Below, in pieces: positions 1-11,952 of a stretch of 64,000 nt of DNA. Location: the NCBI GenBank assembly GCA_963556495.2, contig OY747713.1:683399-747398 (forward strand), given 5' to 3'. The number at the start of each line of letters is the position of its first letter. Within the stretch, counting starts at the first letter, position 1. A model generated the notes under the pieces. It worked only from the letters and a program-made list of their open reading frames with translations. It did not search any database and was not told the origin of the DNA. The position numbers and the translations under genes were made by a program. The stretch comes from Valencia hispanica. Taxonomy: Eukaryota; Chordata; Actinopteri; Cyprinodontiformes; Valenciidae.

Positions 1-3000
1 TGGATGGATGAACAGATGGATGGAAGGATGAACAGATGGATGGATGAACAGATGGATGGAAGGATGAACAGATGGATGGATGGATGGATGGATGGATGGA
101 TGGATGGATGGATGGATGGATAAACAGATTGATTGATGGATGGATGAACAGATGGATGGATGGATGAACAGATGGATGGATGGATGAACAGATGGATGGA
201 TGGATGAACAGATGGATGGAAGGATGAACAGATGGATGGATGGATGAACAGATGGATGGAAGGATGAACAGATGGATGGAAGGATAAACAGATGGATGGA
301 TAAACAGATGGATGGATGAACAGATGGATGGAAGGATGAACAGATGGATGGATGGATGGATGGATGGATGGATGGATGGATGGATGGATGGATAAACAGA
401 TTGATTGATGGATGGATGAACAGATGGATGGATGGATGAACAGATGGATGGAAGGATGAACAGATGGATGGATGGATGAACAGATGGATGGAAGGATGAA
501 CAGATGGATGGATGGATGAACAGATGGATGGAAGGATGAACAGATGGATGGAAGGATAAACAGATGGATGGATAAACAGATGGATGGATGGATGAACAGA
601 TGGATGAACAGATGAACAGATGGATGAACAGATGGATGAACAGATGGATGGATGGATGAACAGATGGATGGAAGGATGAACAGATGGATGGATGGATAAA
701 CAGATGGATGGATGGATGGATGGATGGATAAACAGATGGGTGGATAAATAGATGGATGGAAGGATGAACAGATGGATGGAAGGATGAACAGATGGATGGA
801 TGGATGGATAAACAGATGGATGAACAGATGGATGAACAGATGGATGGAAGGATAGATAAACAGATGGATGGATGAACAGATGGATGGAAGGATGAACAGA
901 TGGATGGAAGGATGAACAGATGGATGGATAAACAGATGGATGGATGGATGGATAAACAGATGGGTGGATAAACAGATGGATGGATGAACAGATGGATGGA
1001 TGGATGAACAGATGGATGGAAGGATAAACAGATGGATGGATAAACAGATGGATGGATGGATGTACAGATGGATGGATGGATGGATGAACAGATGGATGGA
1101 AGGATGAATAGATGGACGGATGGATAAACAGATGGATGGATGGATGAACAGATGGATGGAAGGATGAATAGATGGATGGATGGATGGATGGATGGATGAA
1201 CAGATGGATAAATGGATGAACAGATGGATGGATGGATGAACAGATGGATGGACGGATGGATGGATGAACAGATGGATGGATGAACAGATGGATGGATGGA
1301 TGGGTGGATGGATGGATGAACAGATGGATGGATGGATGGATGGATGAACAGATGGATAAATGGATGAACAGATGGATGGATGGATGAACAGATGGATGGA
1401 CGGATGGATGGATGAACAGATGGATGGATGGGTGGATGGATGGGTGGATGGATGAACAGATGGATGGATGGATGGATGGATGGATGGATGAACAGATTGA
1501 TGGACGGATGGATGAACAGATGGATGGATGAACAGATGGATGGACAGATAGATGGAATGATAAACAAATGGATGGATGGATGGATGGATGAACAGATGGA
1601 TGAAAGGATGAACAGATGGATGGATGGATGGATGGATAAACAGATGGATGGATAAACAGATGGATGGATGGATGAACAGATGGATGGATGGATAAACAGA
1701 GGGATGGATAAACAGATGGATGGATGAACAGATGGATGGATGGATGGATGGATGAACAGATGGATGGATGGATGGATGGATAAACAGATGGATGGATAGA
1801 TAAACAGATGGATGGATGAACAGATGGATGGAAGGATGAACAGATGAATGGAAGGATGAACAGATGGATGGATGGATAAACAGATGGATGGATGGATGAA
1901 CAGATGGATGAACAGATGGATGGATGGATGAACAGATGGATGAACAGATGGATGGATGGATAAACAGATGGATGGATAAACAGATGGATGGATGGATGTA
2001 CAGATGGATGAACAGATGGATGGATGGATAAACAGATGGATGGATAAACAGATGGATGGATGGATGAACAGATGGATGAACAGATGGATGGATGGATAAA
2101 CAGATGGATGGATGGATGTACAGATGGATGAACAGATGGATGGAAGGATAAACAGATGGATGGATAAACAGATGGATGGATGGATGTACAGATGGATGGA
2201 TGGAAGGATGAACAGATGGATGGAAGGATGAATAGATGGATGGATGGATAAACAGATGGATGGATGGATGAACAGATGGATGAACAGATGGATGGATGGA
2301 TGAACAGATGGATGGATGGATGAACAGATGGATGGAAGGATGAACAGATGGATGGAAGGATAAACAGATGGATGGATAAACAGATGGATGGATGGATGTA
2401 CAGATGGATGGATGGAAGGATGAACAGATGGATGGAAGGATGAATAGATGGATGGATGGATAAACAGATGGATGGATGGATGAACAGATGGATGGATGGA
2501 TGAACAGATGGATGAACAGATGGATGGATGGATGAACAGATGGATGGATGGATGAACAGATGGATGGATGGATGAACAGATGGATGGGAGGATGAACAGA
2601 TGGATGGATGGATGAACAGATGGATGGAAGGATGAACAGATGGATGGATGGATAAACAGATGGATGGATAAACAGATGGATGGATGGATAAACAGATGGG
2701 TGGATAAATAGATGGATGGATGGATAAACAGATGGGTGGATAAATAGATGGATGGATGGATAAACAGATGGGTGGATAAATAGATGGATGGAAGGATGAA
2801 CAAATGGATGGAAGGATGAACAGATGGATGGACAGATAGATGGAATGATGAACAAATGGATGGATGGATGAACAGATGGATGGAAGGATGAACAGATGGA
2901 TGGATGGATAAACAGATGGATGGATGGATGAACAGATGGATGAACAGATGGATGGATGAACCGATGGATGAATGGATGAACAGATGGATGGACGGATGGA

Positions 3001-5815
3001 TGAACAGATGGATGGATGGATGAACAGATGGATAAACAGATGGATGGATGAACAGATGGATGGAAGGATGAACAGATGGATGGAAGGATGAACAGATGGA
3101 TGGAAGGATGAACAGATGGATGGATGGATGAACAGATGGATGAACAGATGGATGGATGGATAAACAGATGGATGGATAAACAGATGGATGGAAGGATGAA
3201 CAGATGGATGGAAGGATGAACAGATGGATGGACAGATAGATGGAATGATTAACAAAAGGATGGATGGATGAACAGATGGATGGAAGGATGAACAGATGGA
3301 TGGATGGATAAACAGATGGATGGATGGATGAACAGATGGATGGATGGATGGATGAACAGATGGATGGAAGGATGAACAGATGGATGGAAGGATAAACAGA
3401 TGGATGGATAAACAGATGGATGAACAGATGGATGGATGGATGAACAGATGGATGGAAGGATGAACAGATGGATGGATCGATAAACAGATGGATGGATAAA
3501 CAGATGGATGGATGGATAAACAGATGGGTGGATAAACAGATGGGTGGATAAACAGATGGATGGAAGGATGAACAGATGGATGGACAGATAGATGGAATGA
3601 TGAACAAATGGATGGATGGATGAACAGATGGATGGAAGGATGAACAGATGGATGGATGGATAAACAGATGGATGGATGGATGTACAGATGGATGGATGAA
3701 CAGATGGATGGAAGGATGAACAGATGGATGGATAAACAGATGGATGGATGGATGGATGTAGAGATGGATGGATGGATAAACAGATGGATGGATAAACAGA
3801 TGGATGGATGGATGTACAGATGGATGGATGGATGGATGGATGAACAGATGGATGGAAGGATGAATAGATGGACGGATGGATAAACAGATGGATGGATGGA
3901 TGAACAGATGGATGGAAGGATGAATAGATGGATGGATGGATAAACAGATGGATGAACAGATGGATGGATGGATGAACAGATGGATGGATGGATGAACAGA
4001 TGGATGGATGGATGAACAGATGGATGGATGGATGGATGGATGAACAGATGGATAAATGGATGAACAGATGGATGGATGGATGAACAGATGGATGGAAGGA
4101 TGAATAGATGGATGGATGGATAAACAGATGGATGGATGGATGAACAGATGGATGGAAGGATGAATAGATGGATGGATGGATAAACAGATGGATGGATGGA
4201 TGGATGAACAGATGGATGGAAGGATGAATAGATGGATGGATGGATAAACAGATGGATGGATGGATGAACAGATGGATGAACAGATGGATGGATGGATGAA
4301 CAGATGGATGAACAGATGGATGGATGGATAAACAGATGGATGGATAAACAGATGGATGGATGGATGTACAGATGGATGAACAGATGGATGGATGGATAAA
4401 CAGATGGATGGATAAACAGATGGATGGATGGATGTACAGATGGATGGATGGAAGGATGAACAGATGGATGGAAGGATGAATAGATGGATGGATGGATAAA
4501 CAGATGGATGGATGGATGAACAGATGGATGAACAGATGGATGGATGGATGAACAGATGGATGGATGGATGAACAGATGGATGAACAGATGGATGGATGGA
4601 TGAACAGATGGATGGAAGGATGAACAGATGGATGGAAGGATAAACAGATGGATGGATAAACAGATGGATGGATGGATGTACAGATGGATGGAAGGATGAA
4701 TAGATGGATGGATGGATAAACAGATGGATGGATGGATGAACAGATGGATGAACAGATGGATGGATGGATGAACAGATGGATGGAAGGATGAACAGATGGA
4801 TGGAAGGATAAACAGATGGATGGATAAACAGATGGATGGATGGATGTACAGATGGATGGATGGATAAACAGATGGATGGATGGATGAACAGATGGATGGA
4901 TGGATGAACAGATGGATGGATGGATGAACAGATGGATGGATGGATGGATGAACAGATGGATGAACAGATGGATGGATGGATGAACAGATGGATGGAAGGA
5001 TGAACAGATGGATGGAAGGATAAACAGATGGATGGATGGATGGATGGATGAACAGATGGATGGAAGGATGAACAGATGGATGGATGGATGGATGAACAGA
5101 TGGATGAACAGATGGATGGATGGATGAACAGATGGATGGAAGGATGAACAGATGGATGGATGGATGAACAGATGGATGGATGGATGAACAGATGGATGAA
5201 CAGATGGATGGATGGATGAACAGATGGATGGATGGATGAACAGATGGATGAACAGATGGATGGATGGATGAACAGATGGATGGATGGATGAACAGATGGA
5301 TGGAAGGATGAATAGATGGATGGATGGATAAACAGATGGATGGATGGATGAACAGATGGATGAACAGATGGATGGATGGATGAACAGATGGATGGATGGA
5401 TGGATGAACAGATGGATGGATGGATGAACAGATGGATGAACAGACGGATGAACAGATGGATGGATGGATGAACAGACGGATGAACAGATGGATGGATGGA
5501 TGAACAGATGGATGGAAGGATGAACAGATGGATGGAAGGATGAATAGATGGATGGATGGATAAACAGATGGATGGATAAACAGATGGATGGATGGATGAA
5601 CAGATGGATGGATGGATGGATGAACAGATGGATGGATGGATGAACAGATGGATGGATGGATGGTTGGATGAACAGATGGATGGATGGATGGATGAACAGA
5701 TGGATGGATGGATGAACAGATGGATGGATGAACAGATGGATGGATGGATGAACAGATGGATGGATGGATGAACAGATGGATGGATGGATGAACAGATGGA
5801 TGAACAGATGGATGG
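1..5815. repeat. Giant GATG-type tetramer satellite (continues off the left edge)
   Basis: The whole stretch is built of four-base words in one phase on the + strand. GATG is the base word, regularly replaced by AACA, GAAG, AATA, TACA, GACG or GGTG. Typical strings read GATG GATG AACA GATG. Because twelve bases equal four codons, the minus strand stays open and reads as Ile-His-Pro-Ser-like repeats for over 850 codons. That is a property of the repeat and not evidence for a gene. The array begins before the window and stops sharply near 5815, just downstream of a possible dmrt exon. Confidence 0.97.
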
Positions 5816-5894
5816 TTGGTCCATACATTTTTCCCCCTTTTCCTGAATTTTCCAGGTTTCCAGGAAGCCTGGGGACATTTTGTTTTAGGCTGAC

Positions 5895-6093
5895 CTCTGG
5901 TGGAGGAGGAGGGTAGGACATGACGCCCTGCAGAAAGTGGGGGACCATCAGGCTTCTGTGGAGGTCACCATACAGTCCGGCAGGGAGCGCAGGTAAATAC
6001 GGCAGGTGGAGCAGGAGGTGTGGAGGTGGAGGAGTGCTGGAGGAGTGAGGCATGATGGGAGGAGGAGTCCCACCTGGAAGGAGATCAGACAAC
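5895..6093 (-). CDS. Possible second exon of the dmrt-like gene
   Basis: An open minus-strand stretch starts after a good acceptor (pyrimidine tract ending TTCTCCAG, first exon base 6093). It encodes a proline-rich segment with PPPP runs, a hydrophobic patch ([16 protein letters not shown]) and a SYPPPPPE end, followed by a GAG|GTCAGC donor. Proline- and serine-rich tails of this kind follow the DM domain in dmrt proteins. The weak point is the phase. The best donor of the DM exon at 6757 ends in phase 1, whereas this frame needs phase 2, which only a poor GTTAAA donor inside the DM exon's ORF would provide. A missing intermediate exon, a frameshift (pseudogene) or an unrelated open stretch are the alternatives. 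Confidence 0.35.
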
Positions 6094-6097
6094 CTGG

Positions 6098-6750
6098 AGA
6101 ATAAAATGTTCCTTCTCTAGATGCTTCTCTAATAATTAGTTTGTTTTCAACAGGACTGAGTGTATTTTATATTGAAAATGAAAGATGGAGAAACAGAAAA
6201 ATTCATGTATAATTTAATGTTTATGCTGCTGCCCACAAATCGTTTATATATTTAAACATTTACTTGATTTACATATTTAACTAATTAACAACTTGAATTG
6301 TCACAGAAAATGACTGTAAAGTTGAAGAATATTTATTCTGTTGGTAAATATTTACATTTAATTATTTTTAATCCCCAAAATTCCCCAGAAATCTTATTTT
6401 TCCCAATAATTTCTGCAACCTGACTTTAACTTGAACTGAATGCTGCAGACTAAAAAATGAATGTTTTCATTTTCGTTTCATTTTAAAGCTTTTAATCTGT
6501 CCAAAAATATCTAGATTTAGCATAAATGTTGATGTTTTAATTCACTTTATTCCATTCAGCTCATATAGATATTTTTCTGTGGATAAATATAAATACAATC
6601 AGCTGTTTTTTTTAAAGATTAAATGGAAAATAAATATCAGAATTAAAGGTTTGTTTTTAAAATCAAACTTTTTTTTCTAAATGTGCAGAAGACAAACAGT
6701 TTTGTTTCTGAATAAATCCGTTTTTAACTCTCCAGAGAATGGAAGAAGGT
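6098..6750. other. AT-rich spacer, probable dmrt intron
   Basis: About 650 bases of AT-rich sequence with T and A runs separate the DM-domain exon from the possible second exon. I see no convincing coding segment or mobile element in it. Confidence 0.5.
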
Positions 6751-6756
6751 TCTCAC

Positions 6757-7054
6757 AGCTCGGGACGTCTCCGCTGTCTGGCCCGGGACCAGGCTCTCCC
6801 CCCGGGTCAGGCTGCTGGCTCTCCGGGTCCCGGGACCCAGCGGCGGGTTCTCCTGCTCTCCGCTCCGGATGGTCTCTGGTTCTGGTTCTGCTCAGGTTTC
6901 TCTGGAGCGCATTGACCCGGGTCCGCCGGGTGAGGAGGCCGCACTTCCAGCACCCACACCCGGCGAACGGGCAGCACCCGCTGTGGCCCTTCTTCCGTAT
7001 GATGAAGCCGTGGTGCCGGCACCGGGAGCATTTGGGCTGCCGTGGTTCGGACAT
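6757..7054 (-). CDS. Divergent DM-domain (dmrt/doublesex family) first coding exon
   Basis: Translation from the ATG at 7054 gives a short N-terminus and then a DM domain at residues 7 to about 55. All eight zinc ligands fall at the spacing of Doublesex: C9, C12, H15, H24, C28, C33, C35 and C38, in the frame CSRCRHHGF...KGH...C....C.C..C. DM domains bind DNA in the minor groove, and the proteins are transcription factors mostly acting in gonad and sex development. The linker residues are unusual. The common LIAERQRVMAAQ helix is replaced by GLLTRRTRVNALQRNL and the usual LKGH is KKGH. The start CSRCRxHGF resembles DMRTB1 or fish Dmrt1, but I cannot name the paralogue. The exon is modelled to stop at a CT|GTGAGA donor (6756/6755). 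Read on, the frame reaches a stop at 6677. Expression or pseudogene status cannot be judged from the sequence. Confidence 0.8.
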
Positions 7055-7260
7055 GCCGGGTCCGAGCAGCCCGGGTTCGGTCTGTTGGTGGGAAAGTGTC
7101 AGGACTGACCAATCAGAGGCGGCCTTTCCTCATCGCGCCGCCAGCTGCAGACACTCCGGGAATTCCCCCCCCCCCCCCCCCCCTCCCCTCCCCTTCCAGG
7201 TGTCCTGACCCGGGGATCCCACGTGGGTCCCAGCGCCTGATTGGCTGGAATCCTTCTAAC
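7055..7260 (-). promoter_or_regulatory. Probable promoter region of the dmrt-like gene
   Basis: The GC-rich stretch directly upstream of the DM-domain ATG holds two CCAAT-box cores. One is CCAATCA on the + strand at 7109-7115 and the other is CCAAT on the minus strand at 7240-7244. There is also a CACGTG E-box at 7220-7225 and a run of 19 cytosines at 7165-7183. No TATA box is obvious. The promoter role is inferred from position and motif content only. Confidence 0.35.
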
Positions 7261-7456
7261 GGTTCTATTAGCTTCATTCAACTCTATTCACTTTACAAAC
7301 ACATAAAATGCTTTTCTTGGTGACAATAAATGAAGAAAAATAAAATATGTTATTCCTCACGTTGCTGACGTCATGACAGCAGATGGCCGGTTCTCAAACT
7401 TTTCAATATTTAATTCTTTAATCAGCTTCAGTCCTATAAACATTTATTCTATTTTG

Positions 7457-8190
7457 TCCATCCATCCATCCATCCATCCATTTTCTTCCGCTTATCCGGG
7501 GTCGGGTCGCGGGGGCAGCAGCCTAAGCAAAGAGACCCAGACTTCCCTCTCCCCAGCCACTTGTTCCAGCTCCTCGGGAGGAACCCCAAGGCGCTCCCAG
7601 GCCAGCCGAGAAACATAGTCCCTCCAGCGTGTCCTGGGCCTTCCCCTGGGCCTCCTCCCGGTGAGACGTGCCCGAAACACCTCACCAGGGAGGCGTCCAG
7701 GAGGCATCCTGACCAGATGTCTGAGCCTCCTCAACTGACTCCTCTCGATGTGGAGAAGCAGCGGCTCTACTCTGAGCCCCCTCCGGATGACTGAGCTTCT
7801 CACCGTATCTCTAAGGGAGAGCCCAGACACTCTGTGGAGGAAACTCATTTCAGCCGCTTGTATCCGTGATCTCATTCTTTCGGTCACCACCCAGAATTCG
7901 TGACCATAGATGAGGGTAGGAACGTAGATCGACCGGTAAATCGAGAGCTTCGCCTTTTGGCTCAGCTCTCTCTTCACCACGACAGACCGGTAGAGCGCCC
8001 GCATAACTGCAGATGCCCCACCAACCCGTCTATCGATCTCCCGCTCCATTTTTCCCTCATTCGTGAACAAGACCCCCAGATACTTAAACTCCTCCACTTG
8101 GGGAAGGACCCCATCCCCGACCCGGAGGAGGCACCCCACCCTTTTCCGGCTCAAGACCATGGCCTCGGATTTGGAGGTGCTGATTCTATT
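7457..8190 (-). mobile_element. Rex3-like (RTE clade) LINE, 5'-truncated 3' end
   Basis: The minus strand encodes an uninterrupted stretch of about 230 codons (8187 to 7492) corresponding to the end of a non-LTR reverse-transcriptase protein. Landmarks are STSKSEAMVLSRK, EFKYLGVLFTNEGKMEREID, SIYVPTLIYGHEFWV, LPGEVF, GRRPRGRPRTRWRDY and a final LLPPRPDPG. It is followed by GATAAGCGGAAGAAAATGG and a tail of GGAT/GATG copies (7457-7480 on the + strand as TCCA repeats). Rex3 elements of fish are known to end in GATG repeats and to be 5'-truncated. Lack of stop codons suggests a fairly recent insertion. The assignment to Rex3 is from memory of the family. Confidence 0.85.
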
Positions 8191-8469
8191 TTGTGCCACA
8201 ATATAATCGTTTTTTAATGCATTTATTTATTTCTATGGCATTTCTATGCAAACTAAAGGACTAATGTGTACTTTTGTGGAAATATAAAACAAAATTGACA
8301 TTTCAACTAATGGGTTCAGACTAAAAAGTTCACAGGTATCATTTCATGTTGTGGTTGAATTAAAATATCTCTAACAAATGTTGTATGAACAGAACCTGTG
8401 GGCTGTTTGAATTAACCTAACAGTTCTCTCCAGGTTTATTCAGTTCCATGAATGAAGCTCAGGTGGATA

Positions 8470-9405
8470 ATTTAAACCCAGCTCATTCAAGCCCGGCTCA
8501 TTCAAACCCGGCTCATTCAAACCCGGCTCATTCAAACCCGGCTCATTCAAGCCCGGCTCATTCAAACCCGGCTCATTCAAACCCGGCTCATTCAAACCCG
8601 ACTCATTCAAACCCGGCTCATTCAAACCCGGCTCATTCAAACCCGACTCATTCAAGCCCGGCTCATTCAAACCCGGCTCATTCAAACCCGGCTCATTCAA
8701 ACCCGACTCATTCAAGCCCGACTCATTCAAACCCGGCTCATTCAAACCCGGCTCATTCAAACCCGACTCATTCAAACCCGACTCATTCAAACCCGGCTCA
8801 TTCAAACCCGACTCATTCAAACCCGGCTCATTCAAGCCCGGCTCATTCAAACCCGACTCATTCAAACCCGACTCATTCAAGCCCGGCTCATTCAAACCCG
8901 GCTCATTCAAGCCCGGCTCATTCAAACCCGGCTCATTCAAACCCGGCTCATTCAAACCCGACTCATTCAAGCCCGACTCATTCAAACCCGACTCATTCAA
9001 GCCCGACTCATTCAAACCCGGCTCATTCAAACCCGACTCATTCAAACCCGGCTCATTTAAACCCGGCTCATTCAAACCCGACTCATTCAAACCCGACTCA
9101 TTCAAACCCGGCTCATTCAAACCCGGCTCATTCAAACCCGACTCATTCAAACCCGGCTCATTCAAACCCGGCTCATTCAAACCCGACTCATTCAAACCCG
9201 ACTCATTCAAACCCGGCTCATTCAAACCCGGCTCATTCAAACCCGACTCATTCAAGCCCGACTCATTCAAACCCGGCTCATTCAAACCCGACTCATTCAA
9301 ACCCGGCTCATTTAAACCCGGCTCATTCAAACCCGACTCATTCAAGCCCGGCTCATTCAAACCCGGCTCATTCAAACCCGGCTCATTCAAACCCGGCTCA
9401 TTCAG
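8470..9405. repeat. 15-bp minisatellite, about 62 copies
   Basis: The unit is ACCCGGCTCATTCAA. Its main variants are CCCGACT for CCCGGCT and AAGC for AAAC, with rare TTTAA. As 15 is a multiple of three, both strands are open (NPAHS on one, NEPGL on the other), giving false ORFs of over 300 codons. There is no start context, no composition change and no flanking coding sequence to suggest translation. It lies between the Rex3-like fragment and the plec 3' end. Confidence 0.97.
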
Positions 9406-10860
9406 GTTTTGCCTGAATTTTTGTTCCTTATGTTTAAATGCTTACCTTTATGTTTGCTTGCTAATCAACTCATTTAGTCTTTTTTCAGGTTCGGTAAACA
9501 TTCCAGAACTGATTCTGTTCTTCCAGACTGTAAATTCAGAGGTCTATCTCTTTCCAGCTGAACAATAATCCAGACATTTTTATCTTCAGCTCATTATTAT
9601 TACTTCTTCCTTTTTGAAATCCAGCCCTGCAATCTGGCAACAGTTAAGAAAAAGTCTCAAAATCCACTTCAGCTTCTACTTTAGTTTAACTGAGAATCAT
9701 TTTAGTTCCTCCTTCATCCATTCATACACGTTTGTCTCTGTGTAGCCAGTGATAATAGTGTGTGTCTAATTTATAGGAAATATTCTTGTTTTTATAAAAA
9801 CAGTAGAAATATGGAAGCACACCAGGCATCAAAGGGTTAAAATGCTCCAAATATAATAATTGTGATACATATTTCAGACTGAAGTAATTTTAAGATCTGG
9901 TACATTTAAAGTGGAAACACACACACACATATATATAAATATTAATAATATTGTACTTTCTGGAGGGCAGACATTTTTTTCTCCAAACGATCTCAGTGAT
10001 TTTTTTCTTTTCAATATAACTCCGTAGAAAAAGAGACATTATTATAACAATTACCTGTTTAAAGTGAAAAATGAGGAAAATTTATGTTACTACAGTTCAT
10101 AGGAAGCTGACTCTCAATAATAATAATTAATAATAATAATAACAATAATAATAATATACATCCCTGCCTATTTTCAGGGAGTAATATGTTTCTCTGTTAA
10201 ATACCAGCCTATAAAGAGTTAAAGTCTCCTAAATATAACATCCCCCAAATGTGAATTATTATTTTAGATCAATATTGCAGGCTAATGTAGTTTTGAAAGA
10301 CCGGCCTGTAATAAGTGGAAAACATAAATATGTAATTTCTCTGCAGGAATACATTTAAATTGAATGCTGAACTATTTATGTTGAATAGTTTCATTTTTCA
10401 ACTATTTGCTTATTCTTCTTATCGAGAAATAAATTAGCAAACAAAATCTTGGATTTTTAGCTTAGTGATGATATCTCTTAATCTTTATTTGTTTAGCAGA
10501 CAAAACAAAAACAAAGAAGCAGATTTTTTTTTATTACTGTGTTTATTTACAGGCTTAAGGTGTAACAATAAACTTCCTCGTCCCATTTTTATTATAAATA
10601 CACCAGTTCAAACAAGGCTTGATGACCCCTCACTAAAATACATCCTTCAAGCCTCTGGAAACAGCAAAAAATAAGCTTTGAAGGATATAACAGTTGCATC
10701 TTTTCTATGTTAATAAATCATGCAAAGCAGAAATATAGAGTATGAAAATAAAAGGAGATATAGATTAAATGTGCTGCTTTACAAAGAAGATTTATCATTA
10801 AAACAAGGGCGTGTAGTGTCAAATACAAATACTGGGTGAGCTTCGAAGCTTAAACATCTT
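9406..10860. other. AT-rich intergenic spacer
   Basis: No coding segment is recognised here. There are short simple repeats: a CA/TA run near 9918-9945 and AAT/AATAAT runs near 10115-10155. Two further TTTATT words (AATAAA on the minus strand) near 10485 and 10542 could serve as distal polyadenylation signals of plec. Confidence 0.5.
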
Positions 10861-10880
10861 TCCCAAAGAAATGTTTCACT

Positions 10881-10886
10881 TTTATT
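10881..10886 (-). terminator. plec: Candidate plec polyadenylation signal AATAAA
   Basis: The minus strand reads AGTAAATAAAAGTG about 1.07 kb downstream of the plec stop codon, followed by T- and GT-containing sequence. This would give a 3' UTR of about 1.1 kb. Other AATAAA words further on are possible, so the site is a candidate only. Confidence 0.35.
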
Positions 10887-11952
10887 TACTGATTATCACT
10901 ACGGTTTCCATACATCGTCTGGAAAATAAAAAAGTCCATTGAATGATGTTAATCTTGGCTACTCGGTGAACCTCCTGCTGTCTGTGGCCTGGCTGGAAAA
11001 CTGCTCACCTGCTTTAGAGAACCTTTCTTTTCCAGCCATGCATCAGTTCTGCAGAGAGAGGTGGAGGAGTCTTCTGCAGATCTTTACAAAGCAACCAGAC
11101 CAGGCAGCAGAGCAGCGAGCGGCAGAGCAGCGAGCGTGTTTCAGCACTGCAGCGTTGAGTCCACATCCAGTCCAAGCGTGACATCTGAGCACAGAGTTGG
11201 AGATGAACTAAAAGCTGAAAGCAGTTCCTGAAACAGAAATTCAACATAGAGCAAAAAAACAAAAACAAACATTAGATTCCAACAATCTGGTTTGAAATCA
11301 AACTAAATGCTTCTCTTTATATTTACCTTTTTGTGCCTCCAGAAAAAGCAGCGATTTATGTCTGTTGGTCTTCCAGTCCAACTCAGATTGTCAGATGTCT
11401 TTGTTTTTTTGTCCTTTTTACAGGTTGCAGTTGTTGCTCTGACTGCAGGATTTATGGATATGAAGTTGGGTTTTATGCATTCTAGAGTAAATATGGCAGT
11501 GTGGCCACAGAAAGAGAAGATCTTGAAGCTTGGCATTCTTTAAGCAGACTATCTATAGACTCCATATTCTGCTCTGCAGAGAAGCTTTTTGTCCTTTTCA
11601 GAAATATACACATTTACGGAAACCTTAGTTTGTACATCCAATTTGGTTCTGCTAACAGTCTGACGGTATTTTTTAGGAAATAAACGTGTGATTGTGGAAG
11701 ACTAAATGCTTATTTTAAAATTAATATTAAAAAGGTCATGTACAACAAAGGCATTTGTTGTACTGCTTACAGTACATGATGATGGATCTGATGATGTCAT
11801 ACAGTGAGCGTTAATATACAATAAACCGAAGGAATAAGTGGGTGTAAAATGAAAAGCTAAAAGTGTTGTAACAACCCCATGCAGAGCAGAATAAAGGAGC
11901 TCTTTGTTCCACAGGGATGTAGGCATCTGGTGAGCGTTCCTCAGCCTCCTGC
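10887..11952 (-). other. plec: Probable plec 3' untranslated region
   Basis: This stretch of about 1.07 kb downstream of the plec stop has no recognisable coding sequence. Short open stretches on both strands show no family resemblance. It is interpreted as 3' UTR because the next AATAAA on the gene strand is at 10881. Confidence 0.45.

Noticed and set aside
3249..6092. Minus-strand ORF of 947 codons
   Set aside because: Only the first 60-90 codons are complex sequence. The rest is the GATG satellite read in a stop-free frame.
8440..9416. ORFs of over 300 codons on both strands (NEPGL and NPAHS repeats)
   Set aside because: They arise because a 15-bp repeat without stops is open in several frames. 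There is no flanking coding sequence.
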